DNA of 64,000 nt, taken from contig CALUHJ010000002.1 in NCBI GenBank assembly GCA_944320415.1, positions 124,001 to 188,000 of the forward strand, in the 5' to 3' direction. A program made the translations under genes and the position numbers. This DNA comes from an uncultured Bacteroidales bacterium. GTDB taxonomy: Bacteria > Bacteroidota > Bacteroidia > Bacteroidales > P3. The notes under the pieces are model-generated. The model was not told where the DNA came from, searched no databases, and worked only from the letters and a program-made list of their open reading frames with translations. Below, piece by piece: positions 1 to 9,461 of the stretch. The first letter of the stretch is position 1. Each line of letters opens with the position of its first letter.

Positions 1-1
1 C

Positions 2-118
2 ACGAGACTGTTCCCTATAATACAGTTAGGTTATTACGTAAACTGGGAAAATGGAATATTCCGTGCGGACAATACGCGACCTTTATTCATACATGATTTG
101 CCTGTTGAATGGGAATAA
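2..118 (+). CDS. C-terminal end of an unidentified protein (partial)
   Basis: Reading frame 2 is open from the window edge to a TAA and gives about 38 residues ending in DLPVEWE. Codon choice resembles the neighbouring genes. Frame 1 is also open for 32 codons, so the frame is not certain, and no family is recognisable from this fragment. It ends 42 nt before the start of the downstream lipoprotein gene on the same strand and may share its transcript. Confidence 0.4.
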   Translation, partial: TRLFPIIQLGYYVNWENGIFRADNTRPLFIHDLPVEWE

Positions 119-160
119 ACTTATAAAATCAATAAAGTACTAATTTAAAATTTATTCATC

Positions 161-847
161 ATGAAAAAAATCTTTAATTGTTTAACTATTGCCCTTGTCG
201 GGCTTATGATTGCGGCTTGTTCTGGAAGCGGCAACGAATTTATCAAAGAAGCGGAAAACAAAGTAGAAATCAAAGAAGATGCTTTATGGGGTCAATTGCC
301 AAGCATTGCAGATCAATATAAAGCTGCAAAAGATGCCATGGAAACTGCGATGGAAAAAGACAGGGAAGAAATTCTTAAATCAGCCAAGGACCTTGGAGAT
401 GCCATGAAACAGGGAGAAGAAAAACTCTCAAAGTACGAAGCAAAAGAAGCAGAAATTGATACGTTTTACAGCAAGAAGTTCATGGAAGCAGCTGCAAAGT
501 TGAAAGACAAGGAAGTCCCTTGCAGTTTTGACGCAAGTTTGTTCTCATCCGCAAAAATAACAATCATAGGGGCAGAGGAAACAGACAAAAGCGTGCCAAG
601 CAGGTTGGTATTGAAGGCAGAACTCGTTTTAGCCGCCGATATGACATCTCCGTACATAACATTCGACTATTTAAACAGCACGGGTGAAAAAGGAAAAGCA
701 AGTGGCGCCGCATACTTGGATAAAGGGAAAAAATACAAGGCTGGAGATAAGATATTATTGGAAAAAGGACAAAACGGAGGTCCTTTGATGGTATCTTTTG
801 AATCACTTAAAGATTTCAACAAGATGCACTTTGGCGGGAAGAAATAA
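161..847 (+). CDS. Putative lipoprotein, unknown function
   Basis: A 228-residue protein with a lipoprotein signal: basic MKK start, hydrophobic stretch, and lipobox MIAAC with Cys20 as the expected acylated residue. It should therefore sit in the envelope, anchored to a membrane on its periplasmic or surface side. Residues about 50-110 are highly charged (Lys/Glu/Asp) and likely helical or coiled coil. The rest, from about 118, alternates hydrophobic and polar residues like a beta domain. I do not recognise a family and assign no activity. It is followed by a hairpin terminator and converges on the minus-strand sulfatase gene. Confidence 0.8.
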   Translation: MKKIFNCLTIALVGLMIAACSGSGNEFIKEAENKVEIKEDALWGQLPSIADQYKAAKDAMETAMEKDREEILKSAKDLGDAMKQGEEKLSKYEAKEAEIDTFYSKKFMEAAAKLKDKEVPCSFDASLFSSAKITIIGAEETDKSVPSRLVLKAELVLAADMTSPYITFDYLNSTGEKGKASGAAYLDKGKKYKAGDKILLEKGQNGGPLMVSFESLKDFNKMHFGGKK

Positions 848-866
848 TTCCCAAAATTGCAATAAT

Positions 867-916
867 AAAGGAAATCATTCAATACGTTTGATGTTAAATG
901 ATTTCCTTTTTTGTTT
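867..916 (+). terminator. Hairpin terminator between convergent genes
   Basis: AAAGGAAATCATT (867-879) pairs with AATGATTTCCTTT (897-909), followed by a T-rich run on the plus strand. The left arm covers the last codons of the minus-strand sulfatase-like gene. The minus side of the hairpin is also followed by a T-rich stretch, so it may act in both directions. Confidence 0.7.
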
Positions 917-2824
917 TTGTTCAAGTATATATTGAGAATATTGTATCATTGAGAAAGCATATTCACGCATTTTACCGGCCAAATGTTTCTGTTCCTTTAT
1001 ACAATTATTCGCATTATCATCTGTTAAACGATATAAATTCTCCATACCGTTGATATGATACACATAGAAATAATTTTCACTTAAAACACCTATTTTGTCA
1101 TCTGCGGAAAAATAAGCGTAAGGTCTTTTTTCTCTTTTCAAATCTATTCCAAGGGTATTATTCTGATAATTCTCAAATAGCATTGAAAGCAATGTAGGAC
1201 CCAAATCAATCTGCAAGGCAAACGATCCGACAGATTCAGGTTTTATTTGACTCGGAGAAAAAAACAACATAGGCGTATGATGATAAGACAAAGGCATTTC
1301 ATATTTAGATCCCGGTTTTGCATAACCATGATCTGCAACAAAGACAAAAACTGTATTATTGTACCAATCCGTCTTCTTCGCATCTTCCATAAAACGACCT
1401 ATCGCCCAATCTGCATATTCTACAATCTGATTCTTTATCCCATTGCTATGAGGTCTAAAATCAATATCCTCCGGCAGTACATAAGGGCCATGATCGCTTG
1501 AACTCATAAGACAGACAAAAAACGGTTTGTCCGAACTTAACGAATTCAGAATCTTTATTGCTTTTTCGTACATTACATGATCCGGTACTCCGAGAGTGCT
1601 TTTAACCTGAGAAACGGGATAATCTTTCTGCGATATTATCCTTTCAATTCCGTTGGCATAAAGAAATCCGGCTATATTGTCAAATTGTTCATCATGAGTT
1701 GTAAAATAAAGGGTTTGATAGCCTTTATCTTTTAATACATTCGGTAATCCATCCATTGTAGGAATCAATACTTTGTTCATTGAATGCTGAGAAAGTATTG
1801 CGGGATGAGAAAACAAGGTTGAATACACTCCATTGTAAGTATGTATACCTGCAGTATAGGCATTGTCATAGGAAAGAGACTGTCTTATTATACCGTCCAG
1901 ACAAGGCGTCAGATTGCTTTCCTCATTAAAATAACCCACTTTATCTGCAGACATGGACTCCATTATAATAAGAACAACATTCGTTCCCTCAGCCAGATGA
2001 ACCGATGACTTGGCTTCTTCAACGGGTATTGACAATTCCTCTGCGACAATCCGCATTGCCGTATTTAAATCAATCAATGAAACCTTTTTATTCTTTTCCT
2101 TGTTTTTTTCTTCAACGCTTTTGATGAAAGTAAATACCGGATTCAAACCTATCTGGTTCAAAAAGGGATTATTAGAAAAATAAGCAGTACCGACTCTTAT
2201 CGGACTCTTTAATGCCAATCGCCCTCTCATTCCCAAAAAACATAGAAAAACCAAAACAATAGAAACAATGACTGTAGGAGTCAACGAGGCAACGGTTCGT
2301 TCGGAGAGCAATGTCTTTCTATATACTTTCGACATTATCCAATCGTAAGCAGCGGTGAATATCAGAAATAAAAACAGGTAAATGAAATACGACGGTTCCT
2401 GAACAATCATGTTCACAACAAAATCCAACGAACCAATCCATGTGAGAGCCATTGCATTCAGACGAGTAAAGAAATAATTGAAGTAAGGTATGTCAGAGGC
2501 ACACAAAAAAAAGGAAACGGAAAAACATAAACACACAAAAATATGTATCACGCGATAATATATTTTATTTTTTATGCTCGCAACATCCCCAACTGCTACA
2601 AAAATAAGCGGCAAGGCAAGTATATAGGCACTTATAACCGTATCAAAACGCCATCCTACAACAAAAGCCTTAAACATCTGCCAATCCAAATGCACATCCA
2701 GGTTTTCTGTAGAGAAACAGAACACCAGCACATTCAACACTCTGAATATGAAAAAACATAAAATCGCAATAAAGTAAGCAGCAAATATATAGGACAATCT
2801 GCTTGTTCTTAGGAATTTACTCAT
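875..2824 (-). CDS. LTA synthase-like sulfatase-superfamily membrane protein
   Basis: A 649-residue protein with about five membrane segments in residues 11-200, then an extracytoplasmic alkaline phosphatase/sulfatase-fold domain from about 280. Visible landmarks are a metal-ligand Glu in IIMES (E289), the likely nucleophile Thr329 in GIHTYNG, and VADHG with D498/H499 followed by His515-516. This is the architecture of lipoteichoic acid synthase and the phosphoglycerol or phosphoethanolamine transferases. In a Gram-negative it more likely decorates an envelope glycan or lipid with a phospholipid head group; the substrate cannot be told from sequence. Its ATG follows directly on the stop of the ABC exporter gene, suggesting translational coupling and a joint envelope role. 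Confidence 0.85.
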   Translation of the reverse strand: MSKFLRTSRLSYIFAAYFIAILCFFIFRVLNVLVFCFSTENLDVHLDWQMFKAFVVGWRFDTVISAYILALPLIFVAVGDVASIKNKIYYRVIHIFVCLCFSVSFFLCASDIPYFNYFFTRLNAMALTWIGSLDFVVNMIVQEPSYFIYLFLFLIFTAAYDWIMSKVYRKTLLSERTVASLTPTVIVSIVLVFLCFLGMRGRLALKSPIRVGTAYFSNNPFLNQIGLNPVFTFIKSVEEKNKEKNKKVSLIDLNTAMRIVAEELSIPVEEAKSSVHLAEGTNVVLIIMESMSADKVGYFNEESNLTPCLDGIIRQSLSYDNAYTAGIHTYNGVYSTLFSHPAILSQHSMNKVLIPTMDGLPNVLKDKGYQTLYFTTHDEQFDNIAGFLYANGIERIISQKDYPVSQVKSTLGVPDHVMYEKAIKILNSLSSDKPFFVCLMSSSDHGPYVLPEDIDFRPHSNGIKNQIVEYADWAIGRFMEDAKKTDWYNNTVFVFVADHGYAKPGSKYEMPLSYHHTPMLFFSPSQIKPESVGSFALQIDLGPTLLSMLFENYQNNTLGIDLKREKRPYAYFSADDKIGVLSENYFYVYHINGMENLYRLTDDNANNCIKEQKHLAGKMREYAFSMIQYSQYILEQKQKRKSFNIKRIE

Positions 2825-4642
2825 TTATAGATTCTGCATTTTGACTAATTGACAATACAAACCGCCTTTTTCCACAAGTTCCTTATGTGTTCCTTTCTCA
2901 ACCAACTGTCCCTGATTCAACACCACAATCAAATCCGCTTGTGTTATGGTGGAAAGTCTGTGTGCAATAATTATGGACGTCCTGCCTTGCATCAAATGTG
3001 TCAACGCCTGCTGAACCAGATACTCATTCTTGGTATCCAATGCAGATGTAGCCTCATCCAAAACAAGTATCTCAGGATTCTTCAATACAGCTCTTGCTAT
3101 GCATATTCTTTGTCTTTCTCCACCGGAAAGAGATAGCCCCCTGTCGGTCAGATGCGTAAAATAGCCTTTCTCCAATCTTGAAATAAAATCATGCGCATTA
3201 GCTATCCTGGCAGCCTGTACAACCTGCTCCATGGTGGCATCCTGATTACCAAAAGCTATATTCTTAAATATCGTATCGTTAAACAATATGGACTCCTGAG
3301 TAACCAATCCTATTTTCTGTCTCAATGAATTTATATTGAATCTCTTTATGTTTACACCATCGAACAATATTTCCCCGCTTGTACAATCAGCAAAACGGGA
3401 TACCAAATCCACAAGTGTGGATTTTCCTGCACCCGAAGCTCCTACCAGAGCTACCGTCTGACCTTTCTTTATACATAGATTTATGTTTTGCAACACTGGT
3501 TTCTCATTCGCATTGTAAGAAAAGGATACATCCTTGAATTCTATGCCGTATTTTATCCCTGACAGTGTCACGGCATTCTTTTCTTCCAAAATTTTCTCAT
3601 CCGCATCCAATATTTCATACAATCGTACTGCCGCCGCATTCGCTTTCTGCAAATTATAATACGCTGTGACAACTGACTGCAACGGGGAAATAATCCTCGC
3701 AAAAATCAAGGTAAATCCTATAAGTACGGCAGGCTGCAACTTACCAGTCAAAACCATCTCTCCTCCAAACAAAACAATGGAAACAAGTGCCGTTATAGCA
3801 AGAAACTCCGTAAGCGGAGAAGCCAGTTCCCTCTTGCGAAAGATCTTTATCATCAGACCCGTATATTTGTCATTGTTCCTTTTGAACCTGTCACTCATTA
3901 TATCTTCGGCATTATACGACTTCACAAGTCTCAGTCCGTCAAGTGTTTCCTCAGCACACGAAAGCATTGTACCCATTTCCTTCTGTCCCTCCACCGAATT
4001 GGCGTTCAGACTATTGCCAACCCATCTTATAAGAAGATAAGCCAATGGCAGAACAATCAGAATAAATACTACCAGCTGCCATGAAGCAATAATCAGTGCT
4101 ATGAAAAAAACTATGACCATCACAGGGTCCTTGACAAACATTTGAAGACTTGTCGTAATAGACCATTCAACATCACCCAAATCAGACGTAAGACGTGAAA
4201 TAATATCTCCCTTTCGCTTGTCCGAGAAAAAACTTACCGGCAATATGGTTATCTTCCTGTACAAATCGTCCCTTATATCCTGAACTACACCGTTACGTAT
4301 GGGTGTAAGAAAAAAAGTGCCCAAATATCTGAACAACGAAGAAAAAAACACGAAAACCATATAGATGCCCCCTATGTACAGCAGACAAGAATATATTCCG
4401 TGACGTTCCTTATAATCATTCAACTGCCATGAAAAATAATCTATCAAGACATCCTTGTCCATAGACGGTTCAGGACAGACGGGCGGTGCCTGTACAATAC
4501 CGAAAAGAACAGATATGAAGGGTATAATCAGTACAAAAGAAAACAATGAGAAAAAAACGTATAAAGAATTACAAAACACATTCAAAATCACATAACGCTT
4601 GTAATTAAGAACATACCTCAGAATTCTGAATACGTTTTTCAT
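2825..4642 (-). CDS. ABC exporter, fused permease and ATPase (MsbA-like)
   Basis: A 605-residue half-transporter. Residues 1-330 are a six-helix type I exporter membrane domain and residues about 365-605 the ATPase. Walker A is GASGAGKST at 401-409, the signature LSGGERQR at about 505-512, and Walker B VLDEATSALD at about 527-536. It should work as a homodimer moving a lipid or other hydrophobic substrate across the inner membrane. The family includes MsbA (lipid A flippase) and many drug or lipid exporters, and sequence alone does not decide between them. The contiguous LTA-synthase-like gene downstream favours a lipid or envelope substrate. It lies 16 nt after ahcY in the same operon. Confidence 0.88.
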   Translation of the reverse strand: MKNVFRILRYVLNYKRYVILNVFCNSLYVFFSLFSFVLIIPFISVLFGIVQAPPVCPEPSMDKDVLIDYFSWQLNDYKERHGIYSCLLYIGGIYMVFVFFSSLFRYLGTFFLTPIRNGVVQDIRDDLYRKITILPVSFFSDKRKGDIISRLTSDLGDVEWSITTSLQMFVKDPVMVIVFFIALIIASWQLVVFILIVLPLAYLLIRWVGNSLNANSVEGQKEMGTMLSCAEETLDGLRLVKSYNAEDIMSDRFKRNNDKYTGLMIKIFRKRELASPLTEFLAITALVSIVLFGGEMVLTGKLQPAVLIGFTLIFARIISPLQSVVTAYYNLQKANAAAVRLYEILDADEKILEEKNAVTLSGIKYGIEFKDVSFSYNANEKPVLQNINLCIKKGQTVALVGASGAGKSTLVDLVSRFADCTSGEILFDGVNIKRFNINSLRQKIGLVTQESILFNDTIFKNIAFGNQDATMEQVVQAARIANAHDFISRLEKGYFTHLTDRGLSLSGGERQRICIARAVLKNPEILVLDEATSALDTKNEYLVQQALTHLMQGRTSIIIAHRLSTITQADLIVVLNQGQLVEKGTHKELVEKGGLYCQLVKMQNL

Positions 4643-4658
4643 TTGCTTTCAAACGGTT

Positions 4659-6068
4659 TTAGTAACGATAATGTTCAGCCTTATAAGGCCCGTTCACATT
4701 AACACCTATGTAATCAGCCTGTTTTTGCGTCAGTTTCGTCAGTTTTACTCCTATGTTGTCCAAATGCAACCTTGCAACCTCTTCATCCAGTTCCTTCGGC
4801 AGACGATATACACCCACTTCATATTTCTTTGTCCAAAGATCTATCTGGGCAAGAGTCTGGTTTGTAAAGGAATTGCTCATGACAAAAGAAGGATGTCCGG
4901 TTGCACAGCCAAGATTAACCAACCTTCCCTCTGCCAACAGATATATGCAATGACCGTCAGGATACAAATATTTGTCTACCTGAGGTTTAATGTTGATTTT
5001 CTTTATTCCTGGCCATTTTTCAAGTCTTTCGACCTGTATCTCATTGTCAAAATGACCTATATTGCAGACTATCGCTTCGGATTTCATCTGCGCCATATCC
5101 TCTGCCGTTATAACATCACAGTTTCCTGTTGTAGTAACGTATATATTGCCTTCTTTCAAAGCATCCTGCAATGTGGTGACCTCGAAACCTTCCATGGCAG
5201 CCTGCAATGCACATATAGGATCTATTTCCGTAACGAGAACCCTCGCACCATAGCCTCTCATGCTTCTTGCACAACCCTTGCCCACATCTCCATAGCCGCA
5301 AACAACCACAACCTTTCCGGCTATCATTACATCCGTAGCTCTTTTTATACCGTCTGCCAAAGATTCCCTGCAACCATAAAGATTGTCAAACTTGCTTTTA
5401 GTCACGGAATCATTGACGTTGATTGCAGGTATCAACAATTCTCCTCTTTCCATCATCTGGTACAAACGGTGCACTCCCGTCGTAGTCTCTTCGCTTACGC
5501 CCCTTAGGTTCTTCATTATCTTGTGCCACTTCCCACTGTCTTCCGACAAGACCTCCTTCAACGTTTTCAGGATGACGGCTTCCTCTGTCGTTTCGGCTTT
5601 CTTGTCAAGCAATGCGGGATTTTCCTCCGCCGCATAACCCTTATGAACCATTAGAGTGGCATCTCCCCCGTCATCGACAATCAAATCCGGACCTTCTCCT
5701 CCAGGAAAGGACAAGGCCTGATTGGTACACCACCAGTATTCCTCCAAAGTCTCACCCTTCCATGCAAAAACGGGAACACCTGCGGCCGCAATGGCTGCTG
5801 CAGCATGGTCCTGAGTGGAAAAAATATTGCAGGAACACCATCTCACCTGCGCTCCCAAAGCAACAAGCGTTTCTATAAGTACAGCCGTCTGTATGGTCAT
5901 GTGCAACGAACCCATTATACGGGCACCTTTCAAAGGTTTTTCACTACCGTACTTGCGTCTCAAGGCCATAAGTCCCGGCATTTCCTTCTCCGCTATTTCT
6001 ATTTCCTTTCTTCCAAAATCCGCAAGGTTGATATCCGCAACCTTGTATTTCAAACTGTAATCCGTCAT
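4659..6068 (-). CDS. ahcY: Adenosylhomocysteinase
   Basis: A full-length 469-residue S-adenosylhomocysteine hydrolase. It splits S-adenosylhomocysteine to adenosine and homocysteine, relieving product inhibition of SAM-dependent methyltransferases. The NAD-binding motif GYGDVGKG is at 258-265, and the protein ends in the family's usual C-terminus (KAEHYRY). Also seen are the N-terminal substrate-binding stretch [12 protein letters not shown] and the [11 protein letters not shown] segment that carries the catalytic Lys/Asp region. It lies 19 nt downstream of the alkaline phosphatase gene and 16 nt upstream of the ABC exporter, with no sign of its own promoter, so it probably depends on the upstream operon. 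Confidence 0.98.
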   Translation of the reverse strand: MTDYSLKYKVADINLADFGRKEIEIAEKEMPGLMALRRKYGSEKPLKGARIMGSLHMTIQTAVLIETLVALGAQVRWCSCNIFSTQDHAAAAIAAAGVPVFAWKGETLEEYWWCTNQALSFPGGEGPDLIVDDGGDATLMVHKGYAAEENPALLDKKAETTEEAVILKTLKEVLSEDSGKWHKIMKNLRGVSEETTTGVHRLYQMMERGELLIPAINVNDSVTKSKFDNLYGCRESLADGIKRATDVMIAGKVVVVCGYGDVGKGCARSMRGYGARVLVTEIDPICALQAAMEGFEVTTLQDALKEGNIYVTTTGNCDVITAEDMAQMKSEAIVCNIGHFDNEIQVERLEKWPGIKKINIKPQVDKYLYPDGHCIYLLAEGRLVNLGCATGHPSFVMSNSFTNQTLAQIDLWTKKYEVGVYRLPKELDEEVARLHLDNIGVKLTKLTQKQADYIGVNVNGPYKAEHYRY

Positions 6069-6087
6069 CTGTAATTCAATATATTCG

Positions 6088-7143
6088 TTATTTAATCATC
6101 AAATTGTATATCTTCCAAAATATATCCGTATTCTGAATAACACCCCTGAATTGTTCACTTCCCGGACCGTAAGCATAAACCGGTACCGGTATTGCGGTAT
6201 GATCGTCACTCGTCCATTCACATTCGGTTCCCTTATCCTTCGACTTCAAAGCCAGTCCACCCGTTTCATGGTCTGCAACAACTACAACAAGCGTATGTCC
6301 ATCCTTTCGGGCAAAATCCAACGCAATCCTTACACAAGCATCAAAATCCAGAAGCTCATCCATCATCCTTTCATATCTGTTGTCATGAGACTCCATGTCT
6401 ATCTTGCTGCCTTCCACCATCATGAAAAAACCTTCCTCATTATCAGAAACCACATCCAAGGCCTTTGTCATGCTCTTTTCCATGAAATTTCCTCTCTTGG
6501 CAAACGGCTCAAGATGATTTTCGGCAAACAAACCGACTATTCGGTCCGATTTGACCTCATCCAGTTCATTCATGTCCGTAACTATGGCATAACCTTTCTC
6601 CTTAAGGGAATCGGCTACGTTCAATCCGTCTTTCCTTTTGTCGGGCATAAAATTATCCCTTCCGCCTCCCAAAACCACATCAACGTTACCCGAAAGATAA
6701 GCCAAGGCTATGCTGTCCTGCAAATCACGGTCCGACACATGAGCCACAAAACTTGCCGGAGTGGCATGGGTAATGCTGCTCGTACAAACCATTGCCGTCG
6801 ACTTGCCTGCACGCTTGGCAATTTCCAACAAAGAAATACGGGCATTGCCTTTGTCATCCATTCCTATGCATCCGTAATTGGTCTTGTGACCGGTTGCTAT
6901 GGCCGTACCGCCCGCCCCTGAATCCGTAACCTTTCTGTCTGCACAAGAGGTTATTGCAAATGCAGTATAAGGCATGGTAAACATTACAAGACTGTCACCG
7001 TTGTAAAGATAAGCGGCATAAGAATGCGCCAATCCCATACCGTCCCCTATCATAAGGATGACATTCCTTACATTCTGCTGAGACCACAAGACAAACGGCA
7101 GAAAAAACAAACAGACCGCTATACAAAACCCTCTCATCCGCAT
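6088..7143 (-). CDS. Secreted alkaline phosphatase (PhoA family)
   Basis: A 351-residue protein with an N-terminal signal peptide (hydrophobic residues 5-20, then WSQQ). It hydrolyses phosphate monoesters in the periplasm. The first metal ligand region is MIGDGMG (D34). The nucleophile is Ser75 in [12 protein letters not shown]. Later come [22 protein letters not shown] and [14 protein letters not shown], which match the zinc and magnesium ligand regions of the family. It is shorter than the E. coli enzyme (about 470 residues) but retains all metal-site motifs. The start codon follows directly on the ddl stop. No Pho box was recognised, and its place in a housekeeping operon argues against strict phosphate control. 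Confidence 0.92.
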   Translation of the reverse strand: MRMRGFCIAVCLFFLPFVLWSQQNVRNVILMIGDGMGLAHSYAAYLYNGDSLVMFTMPYTAFAITSCADRKVTDSGAGGTAIATGHKTNYGCIGMDDKGNARISLLEIAKRAGKSTAMVCTSSITHATPASFVAHVSDRDLQDSIALAYLSGNVDVVLGGGRDNFMPDKRKDGLNVADSLKEKGYAIVTDMNELDEVKSDRIVGLFAENHLEPFAKRGNFMEKSMTKALDVVSDNEEGFFMMVEGSKIDMESHDNRYERMMDELLDFDACVRIALDFARKDGHTLVVVVADHETGGLALKSKDKGTECEWTSDDHTAIPVPVYAYGPGSEQFRGVIQNTDIFWKIYNLMIK

Positions 7144-8124
7144 CTAAATATCCAACTGTCCCAAAACGGTGTTGTACAACCACCTCGTATCCTTTCCCAT
7201 CGCCCTTACCTGTTGAGGGACTATGCTCTGCTCGGATTGTCCAGGCGTGGTATTGACTTCCAGAAAATAAAGCCTGTCTTTGGCATCGTCATATATGAAA
7301 TCAACCCTGCAAACCCCGTTGCAGGACAAACCTTCGTAAACATCTCTCGTCGCTTTTCTTATCCTTTCGCTCAATTCCTCGTCAACAGGCGCGGGAGTTA
7401 TCTCCTTGGACAAACCGTTGTATTTGGCATCATAATCGAAGAAATCCGTATCGGGACGTATCTCAGTAACGGGAAATGCCTCAACCGAACCGCCAAGACG
7501 CATGACACCGCAACTGAATTCCCTGCCCTCTATGAACTCCTCGACAAGCACCTTGGGATGAACAGCATAAGCCTTGTCCAAAGCCTGAGGCAGTTCCTCC
7601 CTCGTCCTTACCTTGCTCATCCCTATGGAAGAACCTCCCTCGGACGGCTTTACGAAAACCGGCAGACTGACCCTTGAAAGAATCTGGTCAACACTCAAAG
7701 GCGCATCCTTAAACGTATGGACATTCTTTGCAACATCCACAATTCCAAGCTCCCTTACGCATGCATTGCAGACCGCCTTGTCGAAAGTAACGGCCGAAAC
7801 CAAAGAAGAACATGTGGTGTAGGGAAGAGAAATCATGTCGAAATAAGCCTGCAACAGACCGTTCTCGCCCGGAGTGCCATGAACCGTTATGAAAGCCGCA
7901 TCAAACGTTATTTTCCTTCCGTCAAGCCTTATCGAAAAATCATTCCTGTCAACCTCCGTCTTTCCCCCCTCATATTCACAATACCAAGACTGCCTTGTTA
8001 TTACTATGCGATAAACATCATACTTATCCTTGTCCAAATTACGGAATATCTGCTCGGCAGACCGTAAGGACACCTCAAACTCCCCGGAATAGCCTCCGGC
8101 AACAAGCGCTATGTTCCTTTTCAT
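7144..8124 (-). CDS. ddl: D-alanine--D-alanine ligase
   Basis: A 326-residue ATP-grasp enzyme that joins two D-alanines for the peptidoglycan pentapeptide in the cytoplasm. Visible signatures are N-terminal GGYSGEFEVSL, HGTPGENG at 82-89, EGGSSIG at 162-168, and the C-terminal metal and ATP region FLEVNTTPGQSEQSIVP. Length fits the family. It is 24 nt downstream of the merR gene and abuts the alkaline phosphatase gene. In many Bacteroidota ddl sits near rluD or pasta-domain genes; here it does not. Confidence 0.96.
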   Translation of the reverse strand: MKRNIALVAGGYSGEFEVSLRSAEQIFRNLDKDKYDVYRIVITRQSWYCEYEGGKTEVDRNDFSIRLDGRKITFDAAFITVHGTPGENGLLQAYFDMISLPYTTCSSLVSAVTFDKAVCNACVRELGIVDVAKNVHTFKDAPLSVDQILSRVSLPVFVKPSEGGSSIGMSKVRTREELPQALDKAYAVHPKVLVEEFIEGREFSCGVMRLGGSVEAFPVTEIRPDTDFFDYDAKYNGLSKEITPAPVDEELSERIRKATRDVYEGLSCNGVCRVDFIYDDAKDRLYFLEVNTTPGQSEQSIVPQQVRAMGKDTRWLYNTVLGQLDI

Positions 8125-8148
8125 AAAACCACTGCCTATTTTTTCCTG

Positions 8149-8493
8149 TCATTCCTCTTCGGAACGTCCACTATTCAACCTTGTTTTCAAATCCAACAGA
8201 AACCCTTTCATATTCTTCAATGTGGATATCACTTCCATATCAACCTCGTCAGTCTTTGTCTCCTGCGTTCTAAGAACCCTTTTCACTCCATCCAAAGTAT
8301 ATCCCTTGTCCCTCGAAAGATAGACTATTTGTTTCAGCAAAACAACATCCTCCCTTGAATAGCGTCTTATGCCCGTTGAAGTCCGACGTGGCTTCAAACG
8401 GCTTATTTCCTTTTCCCAATACCTCAAGGTGGAATACGGAACGCCCAATTCCTCCGACACTTCCTGTATGGTGTAAAACAGTTTATCTATCAT
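8149..8493 (-). CDS. MerR-family transcriptional regulator
   Basis: About 114 residues from the chosen ATG at 8493. The longer open frame to 8586 adds 31 residues without family character and crosses a promoter-like box. The protein opens with the MerR winged helix-turn-helix (FYTIQEVSEELGVPYSTLRYWEKE), then a second helix region and a short C-terminal coiled coil, with no obvious effector or metal-binding domain. This is the compact form common in Bacteroidota. It probably binds DNA as a dimer, and its targets are unknown. It is the first gene of the run merR-ddl-alkaline phosphatase-ahcY-ABC exporter-sulfatase. A TACCTTTG box at 8498-8505 is so close that the mRNA may be leaderless. Confidence 0.88.
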   Translation of the reverse strand: MIDKLFYTIQEVSEELGVPYSTLRYWEKEISRLKPRRTSTGIRRYSREDVVLLKQIVYLSRDKGYTLDGVKRVLRTQETKTDEVDMEVISTLKNMKGFLLDLKTRLNSGRSEEE

Positions 8494-8497
8494 TCCA

Positions 8498-8505
8498 CAA
8501 AGGTA
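8498..8505 (-). promoter_or_regulatory. -7 promoter box of merR (TACCTTTG)
   Basis: It matches the Bacteroidota TAnnTTTG consensus, five bases before the merR ATG. No TTG lies at the usual 19-21 bp upstream, so the site is weak or depends on an activator. If used, transcription would begin at or next to the start codon. Confidence 0.4.
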
Positions 8506-8577
8506 TATATTATTTTTCAATTGATGGTAAAATTTAAAACGGTACTTGCAATCGAATGTTTCACCGACACTCGTCAT

Positions 8578-8672
8578 CGGAATCAAATACGGGAAAAATG
8601 GATTCAGAAAAGAAAAAATTGTCTTCTGAATTCATTTTTTTCTTTTCAGAAAAGAATTTCACGGAATCAAAT
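8578..8672 (-). repeat. Copy A of dispersed two-hairpin repeat, likely terminator of nuclease operon
   Basis: The element lies between the merR start and the nuclease gene's end. One stem is ATGGATTCAGAA (8599-8610) with TTCTGAATTCAT (8624-8635). A second, smaller stem is built on TTCTTTTC/GAAAAGAA at about 8638-8656. Perfect 11-bp direct repeats CGGAATCAAAT flank the element at 8578-8588 and 8662-8672. It aligns over its whole length with copy C near 39.25-39.32 kb, and its first hairpin matches copy B near 50.93 kb almost base for base. The position after the nuclease gene fits a terminator. Confidence 0.7.
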
Positions 8673-8702
8673 TGCAAGTCTGCGGCATAAAATACAGGCA
8701 TA

Positions 8703-9461
8703 TCATTCTTCCCACAAATCCAAATCACATGAAGATTCAAGATTTCTTATCCTTTCATCCTCTTCATATGCAGGGAAAAAATTCAGACCTGTCATCCGTT
8801 CTATTTCATCCACACTGCAGGAATATTCCCAGAACTGCCCCTCAAGAGGCCTGTTTTCCATTACAAAGGCCGCCACCTTGCGGGTAGGATGGGAAATGTC
8901 CACGACTATCTTGTAGAACTTGGAGGGGACACTCACTTTGTTCTTGCCGACATGTCCCAATAGCGAATCCAGGACTGTTCCCGTCACAACGATTAAACTG
9001 TCGTTATCCACGGCCCATTTCCTCACCCTGTTCTCCAACTGTTTCCAAAGACCGCGGTTAAGGCCCGGCGACTGCGGGGATATGTTGCTCATGTAAAATG
9101 TCGTCTGCATTGACTGCTCGCTCCAGCACATGTCATCACTCGGACAAAGATGTCCTCGGTCATAACCTGAATTCGTATAGTCTGACGTAAGTGCATAATC
9201 AGACTTAAGCAAAGGGTCTTTACGGAATTTGTCGCTGCGCCTCACTGTCTTGGCTCTTAGGTTTTCCCCTGTCAGAAGGTGAATGACCCACACGGCCTGT
9301 TTATGTATGCTGTCGTATCCTATTGCAAGACAACCGTGGTCCAATTCCTTTAGTCTGTCTTTTGACGCAGGTTTGATGTTCTCCAATGTAAACTGCCCGA
9401 ACAGACAAAAGGACAGTCCCGAGAACACAATCAAAAAGACCAATCCCGACAATCGTTTCAT
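8703..9461 (-). CDS. Secreted DNA/RNA non-specific endonuclease
   Basis: A 252-residue protein from the ATG at 9461. That start overlaps the ispG stop as ATGA and follows a GGAAG ribosome site; the open frame allows four more residues. It begins with a signal peptide (residues 1-22), so it acts outside the cytoplasm. The beta-beta-alpha-metal nuclease signature is present: YDRGHLCPS with DRGH at 101-104 (His general base), then SNISPQ and LNRGLW, which supply the metal-binding Asn region. Family members degrade single- and double-stranded DNA and RNA with Mg2+. Likely roles are nucleotide scavenging or biofilm DNA turnover. No immunity-type partner is adjacent. It is the last gene of the ispG operon. 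Confidence 0.92.
   Translation of the reverse strand: MKRLSGLVFLIVFSGLSFCLFGQFTLENIKPASKDRLKELDHGCLAIGYDSIHKQAVWVIHLLTGENLRAKTVRRSDKFRKDPLLKSDYALTSDYTNSGYDRGHLCPSDDMCWSEQSMQTTFYMSNISPQSPGLNRGLWKQLENRVRKWAVDNDSLIVVTGTVLDSLLGHVGKNKVSVPSKFYKIVVDISHPTRKVAAFVMENRPLEGQFWEYSCSVDEIERMTGLNFFPAYEEDERIRNLESSCDLDLWEE

Noticed and set aside
4671..5507. 278-codon open frame on the plus strand
   Set aside because: Antisense to ahcY, which is complete. No start signal or recognisable domain.
6151..6921. 256-codon open frame on the plus strand
   Set aside because: Antisense to the alkaline phosphatase gene, whose metal-site motifs are all present.
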